A DNA stretch of 45,424 bases from Desulfoscipio geothermicus DSM 3669. GTDB lineage: Bacteria > Bacillota > Desulfotomaculia > Desulfotomaculales > Desulfallaceae. The stretch lies in contig NZ_FOYM01000031.1 in assembly GCF_900115975.1 (NCBI RefSeq), positions 1 to 45,424 on the forward strand, given 5' to 3'. The translations under genes were made by a program, and so were the position numbers. Positions 39,027 through 45,424 of the stretch are shown piece by piece. Under the pieces are notes generated by a model. That model was not told the origin of the DNA, did not search any database, and worked only from the letters and a program-made list of their open reading frames with translations. How positions within the stretch are numbered: the first letter of the stretch is position 1; every line of letters begins with the position of its first letter.

Positions 39027-39524
39027 TCAATCAAAGTGTACTAATTTAATTCCGCCGGAGGCCAGAGAGACTTTGACATCTATAATCCGCTGGTTGGATG
39101 AGCCACGGAAGGCCAGGGAGATATCCCGCAGGCTTTCTACGTAAGGCCCGTCCACCAGTACGTCAATATACTGCATAACCGGCCAGTCCCGAACCTCCTC
39201 AAAGGTATACCCGGTGTATACCCAAATATCGAACTGCGGCCATTCTTCCCGTACCAACTTCAATACCCCGGCCAGCGCCTCCGCCTGCATCAAGGGGTCG
39301 CCACCGGAAAAAGTAATTCCCCGGGTGAGCGGAGTAATATTGTCTCTGATAACCTCCAGCAATTCACCGGGGGTCAGTTCCCGTCCGCCCGACGCGGGTA
39401 TCAGGTCTGCATTATGGCAGCCCGGGCAATGCCTCGGACAACCCTGGGTGAATATCACCAGCCTGAACCCCGGCCCGTCCACCACACTCTCTTTCACTAT
39501 TCCGGACATACTAATATTTGACAA
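39027..39524 (-). CDS. nrdG: Anaerobic ribonucleotide reductase activating protein-like radical SAM enzyme
   Basis: The 165-aa protein has the NrdG-type cluster motif CX3CX2C at C29, C33 and C36 (CPRHCPGC) after DGPGFRLVIFTQG, then ITFSGGDPLMQ, the SAM-binding GGDP motif, and IDVLVDGPYVESLRD. NrdG uses SAM to make the glycyl radical on NrdD. No nrdD lies in the window, so it may act on a distant NrdD or another glycyl-radical enzyme. The start at ATG 39524 is not marked by a strong site. Confidence 0.87.
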   Translation of the reverse strand: MSNISMSGIVKESVVDGPGFRLVIFTQGCPRHCPGCHNADLIPASGGRELTPGELLEVIRDNITPLTRGITFSGGDPLMQAEALAGVLKLVREEWPQFDIWVYTGYTFEEVRDWPVMQYIDVLVDGPYVESLRDISLAFRGSSNQRIIDVKVSLASGGIKLVHFD

Positions 39525-39610
39525 AGCTTATCAGCCCCCGTTTTACTTTTTGAATCTAAAACCAACAGCAATGTGCATGAGCGTTATAAAGGAGCACGCA
39601 AGCAACATAC

Positions 39611-39654
39611 CGCACCCGGCTTCGGGGTTTGCAACCCCGGCATACCGGCCTGCG
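39611..39654. repeat. GC-rich palindrome after the TPR gene
   Basis: The core CGGGGTT-TGC-AACCCCG (39623-39639) is a perfect 7-bp stem, with CGCA/TGCG outer flanks. It lies between the ends of the TPR gene and the NrdG-like gene. It has no T-run, so a simple terminator is uncertain; it may be a fourth repeat type. Confidence 0.45.
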
Positions 39655-40323
39655 CTACTTCCGTCCGCCGAACAACCTGGCATAAAGGGCCATCTTCCGG
39701 TACCGGCGGCGCATGGTTGGTGAGGACAACCGATAAATATCCAGCACTTCGCTGAAAAACCGGGCTGCCCTGCGCGGCCGGCCCACCTGCTTGAAATATT
39801 TGGCCGCTGCGAAAAATGTATTAACCGAACCATAGCGGAAGATATCCTCAATGAATTCTTCCGTGCGGTCATCATCCCGGGCAGGTCCGTGTTTAAGCAA
39901 GTAAAGGTAGGGATAACCGTGGGCCACCCGGGGGTTTAACTTTACCGCTTCTGCCAGTTCAACCCGGCTTTGCTCCTTTTGCCCCAGGTGGTAGTAAGAG
40001 GCGCCCAGGTAAAACCGGACCAGAGCCGAATCGTCCATTTTTACCAGGGCTTTTTGCAAATACTCCACGGCCCGGCGGTACTGCCCCTGCATAAAATACA
40101 ACTCGCCGAGCTCCAACTGGGCGTTGGCATTATGGGGGTTGGCCTGAATTTCCCGCAACAGCCGGGCCATTCTTTGCCGCTGTCGCAGCGGGGCGGCAAA
40201 ATCGGGTAAAATGCCGATAAAGCTGCGGTCTATAAAAACATAGATCAGGACTATGATCAAAAGCGCCAGCAGCGGGTTGCGGGTAAGCATGGAAATGATT
40301 AAAAACAACCCAAACGTTTTCAA
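39655..40323 (-). CDS. Membrane-anchored TPR protein
   Basis: The 222-aa protein has a hydrophobic N-terminal segment (about 4-35, one or two helices), then TPR repeats in about residues 65-135 (NAQLELGELYFMQGQYRRAVEYLQKAL, VRFYLGASYYHLGQKEQSRVELAEAVKLNP), and a basic C-terminus (RRYRKMALYARLFGGRK). TPR arrays mediate protein contacts; no specific role can be named. TTG 40323 follows GAGGTT by 6 bases; ATG 40290 is an alternative. Confidence 0.78.
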   Translation of the reverse strand: MKTFGLFLIISMLTRNPLLALLIIVLIYVFIDRSFIGILPDFAAPLRQRQRMARLLREIQANPHNANAQLELGELYFMQGQYRRAVEYLQKALVKMDDSALVRFYLGASYYHLGQKEQSRVELAEAVKLNPRVAHGYPYLYLLKHGPARDDDRTEEFIEDIFRYGSVNTFFAAAKYFKQVGRPRRAARFFSEVLDIYRLSSPTMRRRYRKMALYARLFGGRK

Positions 40324-40391
40324 AGGTTTAACCTCGCCATCCGGTAAAGTATTGACCTAATTATAACATCTTTATAACAGTAACAAAAATA

Positions 40392-40463
40392 AAAAAGGGG
40401 ACTGGCAAAAAAGGGGACTGGCTCTTTTTTCGCTTTTTGAAAAAAGTGCCTGTCCCCTTTTTT
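40392..40463. repeat. Family A palindrome A5 with extra half units
   Basis: AAAAAAGGGGACTGGC is repeated, then a hairpin GGGGACTGGCTCTTTTTTCG and AAAAAAGTGCCTGTCCCC closes at 40457. Further C/T-rich copies continue to about 40500. It lies between the DUF169 and TPR genes, which are read in the same direction. Confidence 0.85.
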
Positions 40464-40510
40464 GCCTGCTGACCCCCTTTTTTGCCTGCCTGTCCTTCTT
40501 TTTTTCCGGG

Positions 40511-41299
40511 TTACCGGTTCCGCTCCAGCACTTTTTGCCATTCCTCCCTTTCCAGGAAGCTGCCGGCCACATTATCCTCCATCTCCAGGAACATCTTGTA
40601 GGGCACCGCAAAGGAAAGAATATCCTTGTCAACCTGCTTGCGGGCCGAAATGTCGGTCAGGCCGATGATGGCCCTGGGGGTTTCCTCTTCCCCTTCACTG
40701 TACGGTAACAAGCAGGTCTGGTGGCAGCCCGCACCAAAGGGCGCAATAACGTGAACGCCGGCTTCCCGGGCATAGTTGGCCAGCACCACCAGGGCGGACA
40801 ACTGGTCCGGGTTGGCCAAAAACACCACCACTTTGAGCTCTTCGTTATCTTCCACCTGCTCCAGGGGTTTATACACGACATATTCGGCCGGCACGTCCCG
40901 CATGGGCAGCGCCTCCACGAACTTGGCCGTCAGCTGCGGAGTTTTTACGTATCTCTCCCCGTGTTCCAGCGCGGGCATGTTGCGCACGATATTTTTACCC
41001 ATCTCCGTCCGGCAGAATTCTTTGTTCCCGTTGGACAGGAAACTATAAAAGTTTTCTATGCCCCCGGGAAAATTTTCGTACAGGTTGCCGAAACCCAGAC
41101 CGGTACCGCCGCCCATGCAGCCGAAAGTTTTCCGGTCAAACACTGCTGTTTTGCCGGTGGCCGCGGCCCGGAGCATGGCCACCACGCAGCCCCAGCGTCC
41201 CTCTTTGAACTGCAAAGCACCTTCCGGTTTCTCATTGGTCCAGAGCACTGCCACCGGTGAGTACTTCAATTCAATCGCCTTTGCAATGGCACTGTGCAT
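40511..41299 (-). CDS. DUF169 family protein
   Basis: The 262-aa protein matches DUF169: SPVAVLWTNEKPEG, GCVVAMLRAAATGKTAVFD, FGCMGGGTGLGFG, and the Cys-containing APFGAGCHQTCLLPY. Conserved cysteines and Gly-rich loops suggest a cofactor or metal site, but no function is established. It is divergent from pepF, with a 180-base gap between them. It is common in anaerobic bacteria and archaea. Confidence 0.85.
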   Translation of the reverse strand: MHSAIAKAIELKYSPVAVLWTNEKPEGALQFKEGRWGCVVAMLRAAATGKTAVFDRKTFGCMGGGTGLGFGNLYENFPGGIENFYSFLSNGNKEFCRTEMGKNIVRNMPALEHGERYVKTPQLTAKFVEALPMRDVPAEYVVYKPLEQVEDNEELKVVVFLANPDQLSALVVLANYAREAGVHVIAPFGAGCHQTCLLPYSEGEEETPRAIIGLTDISARKQVDKDILSFAVPYKMFLEMEDNVAGSFLEREEWQKVLERNR

Positions 41300-41332
41300 T
41301 TTTTCACCTTCTTTTTTAAATTAGTTAACAGG

Positions 41333-41361
41333 TTGACATTTAATGATTTTGCCATTATTTT
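41333..41361 (+). promoter_or_regulatory. Candidate SigA promoter of pepF
   Basis: TTGACA at 41333-41338, a 17-base spacer and TATTTT at 41356-41361 point towards pepF, about 120 bases away. The -10 box matches four of six positions. Confidence 0.5.
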
Positions 41362-41482
41362 AACATAAATATTACCATAGCTTCAGTTATAGAATTATAA
41401 TCTTTTTAAAATTGGAGTAATAAAGATAGAATATTAAGTGAACGCGTAAAACCGGTGAATTTACAACAAGGGGGATTATGTT

Positions 41483-43291
41483 TTGCAAACCAAAAAGTTA
41501 CCCGCCCGGCAGGAGATCCCTGCCGAGTACAAATGGCGCCTGGAAGATATTTATGCCGGCGACGAACTGTGGGAGCAGGACTTCCAAAAAGCGCTGCAAA
41601 TGGCCGGCGAAGTGGAGGCTTACCGGGGCCGGCTCGGAGAGTCGGCCCGAACCTTGCTGCAGGCGCTGCAGGCCCGGGAAAGCCTCAGCGAGCTCAGCGA
41701 AAAGGTTTATACCTATGCCCGGATGCGGCGGGACGAAAACAACACCAACCCTACATACCAGGCCTATACTGACCGGGCAGAATCATTAAGCGCCCGGGTA
41801 CAGACGGCGGTTTCCTTTTTCGTGCCGGAAATCCTCCAAATCCCCACCGAAACACTGGAGCATTTCCGGCGGGAGGAACCCGGGTTGGAGCTTTACCGGT
41901 TCGCCCTGGAAGACATTTTCCGGCACAAGCCCCACACCCTGTCCGCCCGGGAAGAGCAAATCATGGCCCAGGCCGAGGAAGTAACCCTGGCCGCGGCCAA
42001 TATTTTTCGCATGCTCAACAACGCTGACTTCACTTTCCCGCCCATAAAAAATGAAGAAGGCCGGGAAGTGGAGGTCACCCACGGCCGGTACATCCGGTTG
42101 ATGGAAAGCCGTGACCGGCGGGTGCGCCGGGACGCCTTCCAATCCATGTACAGCACCTATCGCAAATTCAACAACACCCTGGCGGCCACCCTCGGCGCCA
42201 ATGTAAAAAAAGACACGTTTTATGCCCGGGTGCGCAAACACCCCTCGGCGCTGCAGGCCGCACTCTTTGCCGACAACATTCCGCCCGAGGTTTACGACAA
42301 TCTGATCCAGACGGTGCGCCGCAACCTGCAGGCCATGTACCGTTATGTCAGCCTGCGCAAGAAACTTCTTGGGCTGGATGAGCTGCACATGTACGACCTG
42401 TACACCCCGGTGGTGGAGAATGTGCGATGGGCCATCCCCTACCCCGAGGCCGTGGAAACGGTCAAACGGGGGCTGGCCCCCCTGGGCGGCGAATACCTGG
42501 AAACCATGAGCCGGGGGCTGGCTGAGGGCTGGGTGGATGTTTACGAAAACAAAGGGAAAACCAGCGGAGCGTATTCCTGGGGCCCTTACGGAGTACATCC
42601 CTACATATTGATGAATTACCACGACAACCTGAATAACGTTTTCACCCTGGCCCACGAAATGGGGCACGCCATGCACTCTTATTTTTCCTTCAGGGAGCAG
42701 CCCTATATTTATGCCCACTACACCATATTCACCGCCGAGGTGGCTTCCACGGTCAACGAATCCCTGCTGATGGACCACCTGCTGAATACCGTCACCGACC
42801 GGGACAAAAAGCTCTACCTGCTCAACCATTACCTGGAGCAGTTCCGCGGCACCGTGTTCAGGCAAACCATGTTCGCCGAGTTTGAAAAAATCATTCATGA
42901 AAAGGTGGAATCCGGGGAAGCCCTCACCGCCGACCTGCTATGCCAGATATACCGCCGGCTCAACGTGGATTATTACGGGCCTGAAATGGTGGTGGATGAA
43001 GAAGTGGACATGGAATGGGCCCGCATTCCCCACTTTTACACGGCATTTTACGTTTATAAATACGCCACCGGGTTTTCCGCAGCCGCGGCCCTGACCAGGC
43101 AGATGTTGAAAGAGGGTGCGCCGGCGGTGGAACGCTACCTGGCCTTCCTGAAAAAGGGCGGCTCGGACTACCCGCTGAACCTGCTGAAAACAGCCGGGGT
43201 GGATATGGCCACGCCGCAGCCGGTACAGGAAGGACTTGACGTATTTGCCCGGCTGGTGGATGAAATGGAAGAACTGGCCCTTAAACGCTGA
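41483..43291 (+). CDS. pepF: Oligopeptidase F, M3 family zinc metallopeptidase
   Basis: The 602-aa cytoplasmic peptidase has the M3 zinc motif HEMGH (391-395) within TLAHEMGHAMHSYFS, with the third ligand expected in VASTVNESLLMDHLL (E about 420). The N-terminal helical half includes RLEDIYAGDELWEQDF, typical of PepF. It cleaves oligopeptides of moderate length. TTG 41483 has GGGGG upstream; in-frame ATG codons further down would remove the conserved N-terminus. It stands alone on the plus strand and ends in a compound family A hairpin. Confidence 0.95.
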   Translation: MQTKKLPARQEIPAEYKWRLEDIYAGDELWEQDFQKALQMAGEVEAYRGRLGESARTLLQALQARESLSELSEKVYTYARMRRDENNTNPTYQAYTDRAESLSARVQTAVSFFVPEILQIPTETLEHFRREEPGLELYRFALEDIFRHKPHTLSAREEQIMAQAEEVTLAAANIFRMLNNADFTFPPIKNEEGREVEVTHGRYIRLMESRDRRVRRDAFQSMYSTYRKFNNTLAATLGANVKKDTFYARVRKHPSALQAALFADNIPPEVYDNLIQTVRRNLQAMYRYVSLRKKLLGLDELHMYDLYTPVVENVRWAIPYPEAVETVKRGLAPLGGEYLETMSRGLAEGWVDVYENKGKTSGAYSWGPYGVHPYILMNYHDNLNNVFTLAHEMGHAMHSYFSFREQPYIYAHYTIFTAEVASTVNESLLMDHLLNTVTDRDKKLYLLNHYLEQFRGTVFRQTMFAEFEKIIHEKVESGEALTADLLCQIYRRLNVDYYGPEMVVDEEVDMEWARIPHFYTAFYVYKYATGFSAAAALTRQMLKEGAPAVERYLAFLKKGGSDYPLNLLKTAGVDMATPQPVQEGLDVFARLVDEMEELALKR

Positions 43292-43315
43292 TTGTAATGA
43301 ATAATAACCCCTGAG

Positions 43316-43453
43316 AAAAAGACTGTAAAAAGGGGACTGGCTCCGTAAAAGGGGACTGGCTCCGGTAAAAGGGGACTGGCTCCGATTCGTTTTGTGAATC
43401 GGTGCCTGTCCCCTTTTACGCAGTCCCCTTTTACGGTGCCTGTCCCCTTTTAC
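43316..43453. repeat. Compound family A palindrome A6: three nested units on each arm
   Basis: The left side has three tandem units of AAAAGGGGACTGGCTCCG (near 43327-43389), and the right side three units of the matching arm GGTGCCTGTCCCCTTTT (43396-43453). The middle right unit is short. The whole can fold as one long stem or as nested hairpins. It lies between convergent pepF and the CCA/poly(A) polymerase-family gene. Confidence 0.9.
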
Positions 43454-43472
43454 CCCTTTCTACCCGAAAAAC

Positions 43473-45044
43473 TCATTGTTTTTTCTCGCCCTCCCGCCAT
43501 CGCCGAACAAACTCCCGCGCCTCCGCCCCGGTCTGCACCACCCCTTCCGCCTGGGCGTCCGCCAGCGCTTCCAGCACGCGTCTCACCAGGGGCGATGGTT
43601 TTATACCCAGGAGGGAACAAACCTCCGCCCCGTCAAGCAGCCGTGGCGGAGATACATACAGGTGGCCCTGGTTGTAGTATTTATGCAACATGTCAGCGAT
43701 AAATTTATTATAAGCAGCGGCTGCCTCCACCTGCCCGGAGGCCAGGCGGCTGGAGGCAACGTCCGCCAGGGACAGCAGCAACAGCCCCGGGGCTTCCCGT
43801 CCGGCCCGCCGAAAGAACCGGCGCACGGCCCTTGGTGTGACGGGAGCCGACTTGTAAAGAAAAAGCAGGTCCATATGCTGCCCCACCAGCGTGGCCAAAA
43901 CCTCCCCTTCCCGCTTGCTCAGTTTAAGCCTTTGGGCCACCGACCGGGCCACGGGCTCACCGGCCCGGTTATGCCCGTAAAAGGTGTACTTGCCGTTGCC
44001 CGCGTATTCACGGCAAAATTGCTTGCCGACATCGTGCAGCAGGCAAGCCAGCTTCAGCACCGGCAGGCGGGAACGGCCCCGGGTAATGTTTTGCGCCAGG
44101 TATTCTTGCAGGCCATTGCGTACACCATCGGGCAACCCGGATAAAAAGGCGCGCCCAAACCGGGCGACAGTAACGTCCCTATCCTCGCCGCCCGCGGTAA
44201 TGGTCTTTCCCGTTAACTGGGTTCGACCGCCCTTCGCGGCCTTTGTTACCCCTTCCCTGCCCGCGGGTGTTCCCGGCACCAGCGTCTCAAACCGTTCCAG
44301 CGCCTTCAGACTGTGCTCCCAGGCGTCGTCCACATGATATCCCCCCTGCTGCAGTCCCTTCAGGGGCACAATCTCGGGAAAAATCTGCTCCAGCAAAGTC
44401 GTTTGACCATTCATCAGCCTGACAATGGACGATGACGCTTTATGTAAAATGGCAAACAGCTCATCCCGGATTCTTTCTCCGGCACACACGGTGATAGGCC
44501 GGCGCATGTGCCGGATAAGCTGCAAAGTGTCCGGCGCAAGGACAAACCCCAGCCCGGCCGAGAACCGGAAGGCGCGCAGCGCCCGCAAGGGATCGTCCTC
44601 AATGGCGGCGGAGCTGCAAGCCCTAATAATACCTTTGCGCAAGTCCTCCATGCCGCCCAGGGGGTCGATAACACTGTTTTCAAGAAATGATCCGCCACAA
44701 TAAGCGGCCAGGGGCAACGACAGGGCGTTAATGGTAAAATCGCGCCTTCGCAAGTCCGCAACCAGCCCACCTTCCGGCATGCCCTCCAGATCCAGCTGAA
44801 CGGTTTGCTCTCCCGCCTGTAATATCAGCCGGTGAATATCCCGTCTTTCATCCAGGGGCACCGGCGTACCGGAGAGCTTTTCGGCTAATTCCAGTGCCAG
44901 ATTTTTCGCCCGGCCCTCCACCAGCAGGTCCACGTCACCGGCCGCCCGGCCCTGGATTTTATCACGCAAGTAACCGCCCACCAGGTAGACATTCATGCCC
45001 CGAACGGTTATCAGTTCCTTGATATTTAGTATGATCCGATCCAT
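43473..45044 (-). CDS. CCA tRNA nucleotidyltransferase / poly(A) polymerase family with HD domain
   Basis: The 523-aa protein has the class II nucleotidyltransferase head: LVGGYLRDKIQGR, DVDLLVEG (catalytic Asp pair), RRDFTINALSLPL, and IEDDPLRALRAFRFSAGLGF. An HD phosphohydrolase region follows (HVDDAWEHSLKALE, then LACLLHDVGK, YGHNRAGE). It adds or repairs the tRNA 3' CCA or A residues; sequence alone does not separate CCA- from A-adding enzymes. ATG 45044 has AGGTG 6 bases upstream; the longer GTG 45053 lies inside that site. The segment with GTPAGREGVTKAAKGG (near 260-310) is an unusual low-complexity insertion between the two conserved HD pieces. Confidence 0.92.
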   Translation of the reverse strand: MDRIILNIKELITVRGMNVYLVGGYLRDKIQGRAAGDVDLLVEGRAKNLALELAEKLSGTPVPLDERRDIHRLILQAGEQTVQLDLEGMPEGGLVADLRRRDFTINALSLPLAAYCGGSFLENSVIDPLGGMEDLRKGIIRACSSAAIEDDPLRALRAFRFSAGLGFVLAPDTLQLIRHMRRPITVCAGERIRDELFAILHKASSSIVRLMNGQTTLLEQIFPEIVPLKGLQQGGYHVDDAWEHSLKALERFETLVPGTPAGREGVTKAAKGGRTQLTGKTITAGGEDRDVTVARFGRAFLSGLPDGVRNGLQEYLAQNITRGRSRLPVLKLACLLHDVGKQFCREYAGNGKYTFYGHNRAGEPVARSVAQRLKLSKREGEVLATLVGQHMDLLFLYKSAPVTPRAVRRFFRRAGREAPGLLLLSLADVASSRLASGQVEAAAAYNKFIADMLHKYYNQGHLYVSPPRLLDGAEVCSLLGIKPSPLVRRVLEALADAQAEGVVQTGAEAREFVRRWREGEKKQ

Positions 45045-45226
45045 TTCTATCACCTGCGGCTGCCATAGATTAATTCGCGTTTCAGCGTCCCAAAGAACGA
45101 TGCCATGCAGGCATGGTCTTCCCCCGATAAATTAGACAGTGATTTAAGCGCTTTTTCTTTGTTTTTCACAGTTTTTTACGTAAGCAATTTAACATGAAGC
45201 TTATCCTCAACATGACGGACCGGCGG

Positions 45227-45350
45227 CCTTGACATCCACCCTGCGCGTGTTGATTATTAATTACCGACGGGCGGCTCCAGGAAACATACACTTAGATACA
45301 AGCCCGTCTGAATTGCAAGTGTAACACGCGCCGGGGCCCGTCTGTCAAGG
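45227..45350. ncRNA. Unassigned nested inverted-repeat element with possible pseudoknot
   Basis: Three nested perfect helices are visible: CCTTGACA/TGTCAAGG (45227-45234 with 45343-45350), GCGCGTGTT/AACACGCGC (45243-45251 with 45323-45331) and GACGGGC/GCCCGTC (45266-45272 with 45302-45308). A fourth pair, ACACTT (45288-45293, in the inner loop) with AAGTGT (45317-45322), would make a pseudoknot stacked on the second helix. I recognise no known riboswitch. It lies about 180 bases upstream of the CCA-family gene on the minus strand; the plus-strand neighbour is outside the window. It could instead be the end of a mobile element. The rest of 45045-45424 shows only AT-rich DNA and a small GCCATGC/GCATGG palindrome near 45102-45115. 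Confidence 0.5.
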
Positions 45351-45424
45351 CTTCCCTTCGGCGCCTTATTTACAGTACATGGCTTTTCCCTCTGGGCTCA
45401 CCTAAAAACATAACTTTTTAATAT

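Noticed and set aside
41786-42898. Minus-strand frame of 370 codons inside pepF
   Set aside because: It is antisense to a clear M3 peptidase with intact HEMGH; its own composition has no known domain.
1-45424. Phage, plasmid or replication-origin signals
   Set aside because: No integrase, capsid, replication or partition gene is present and no DnaA-box cluster was seen. The genes are ordinary chromosomal ones.

Overview
The window looks like a chromosomal segment of a GC-rich, anaerobic, endospore-forming Gram-positive bacterium, most like the Desulfotomaculum/Pelotomaculum group of Peptococcaceae. This rests on the ylm/sepF/divIVA/ileS cluster with an Ile T-box, DUF1836 and DUF1540 proteins, an oligopeptidase F, a KtrAB pair, GTG/TTG starts behind strong Shine-Dalgarno sites, and dispersed GGGGACAGGCACC-type palindromes. 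The placement is inference. No rRNA, tRNA, CRISPR array, prophage or transposase gene was found. Coding DNA is GC-rich and most gaps are AT-rich.

Layout. 1-700: hairpins that may be an IS200/IS605-type remnant, then a small minus-strand gene (298-447) with its own Shine-Dalgarno site and terminator. 695-1408: sfsA. 1445-4765 (-): an envelope-stress unit of ECF sigma factor, PspA, NfeD and flotillin. 5155-6120 (+): DUF1836 regulator behind a perfect consensus promoter, then DUF1540. 6217-19921 (-): the largest accessory block, reading from an 864-aa exported membrane protein through an ABC ATPase and permease, a Gly-rich membrane protein, a MoxR AAA+ ATPase, a DUF58 protein and a BatA-like VWA protein to a large protein with two VWA domains. 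20129-22130 (+): ktrA-ktrB potassium uptake. 22237-30872 (-): ileS with T-box, DUF167, divIVA, ylmH, yggT, proC, sepF, yggS and an HlyD-like membrane protein. 31050-34678 (-): phoP-phoR-pstB-phoU. 34702-35523 (-): pgeF (ylmD). 35673-37229 (-): beta-CASP nuclease. 37403-45044: fmdB, a LysM/BsuPI protein, an NrdG-like activase, a TPR protein, DUF169, pepF and a CCA/poly(A) polymerase-family gene. 45227-45350: an unassigned nested inverted-repeat element with possible pseudoknot pairing.

How the genes work together. The sigma/PspA/NfeD/flotillin unit resembles the SigW-type membrane-protection regulon. The MoxR-DUF58-VWA-ABC block looks like one envelope-associated chaperone/export machine whose substrate is unknown, and it is the best candidate here for an undescribed multi-gene system. 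The ylm cluster joins cell division (sepF, divIVA, yggT), ribosome rescue (ylmH), PLP homeostasis (yggS) and isoleucyl-tRNA charging. A phosphate-regulatory cassette plus an HlyD-like gene separates ylmD from ylmE.

A striking layer on top of the genes is three families of palindromic repeats, called A, B and C below. They fill convergent and intra-operon gaps, sit inside the ileS leader, and supply the last codons and stop codons of at least three genes (moxR, the ABC permease and ileS).
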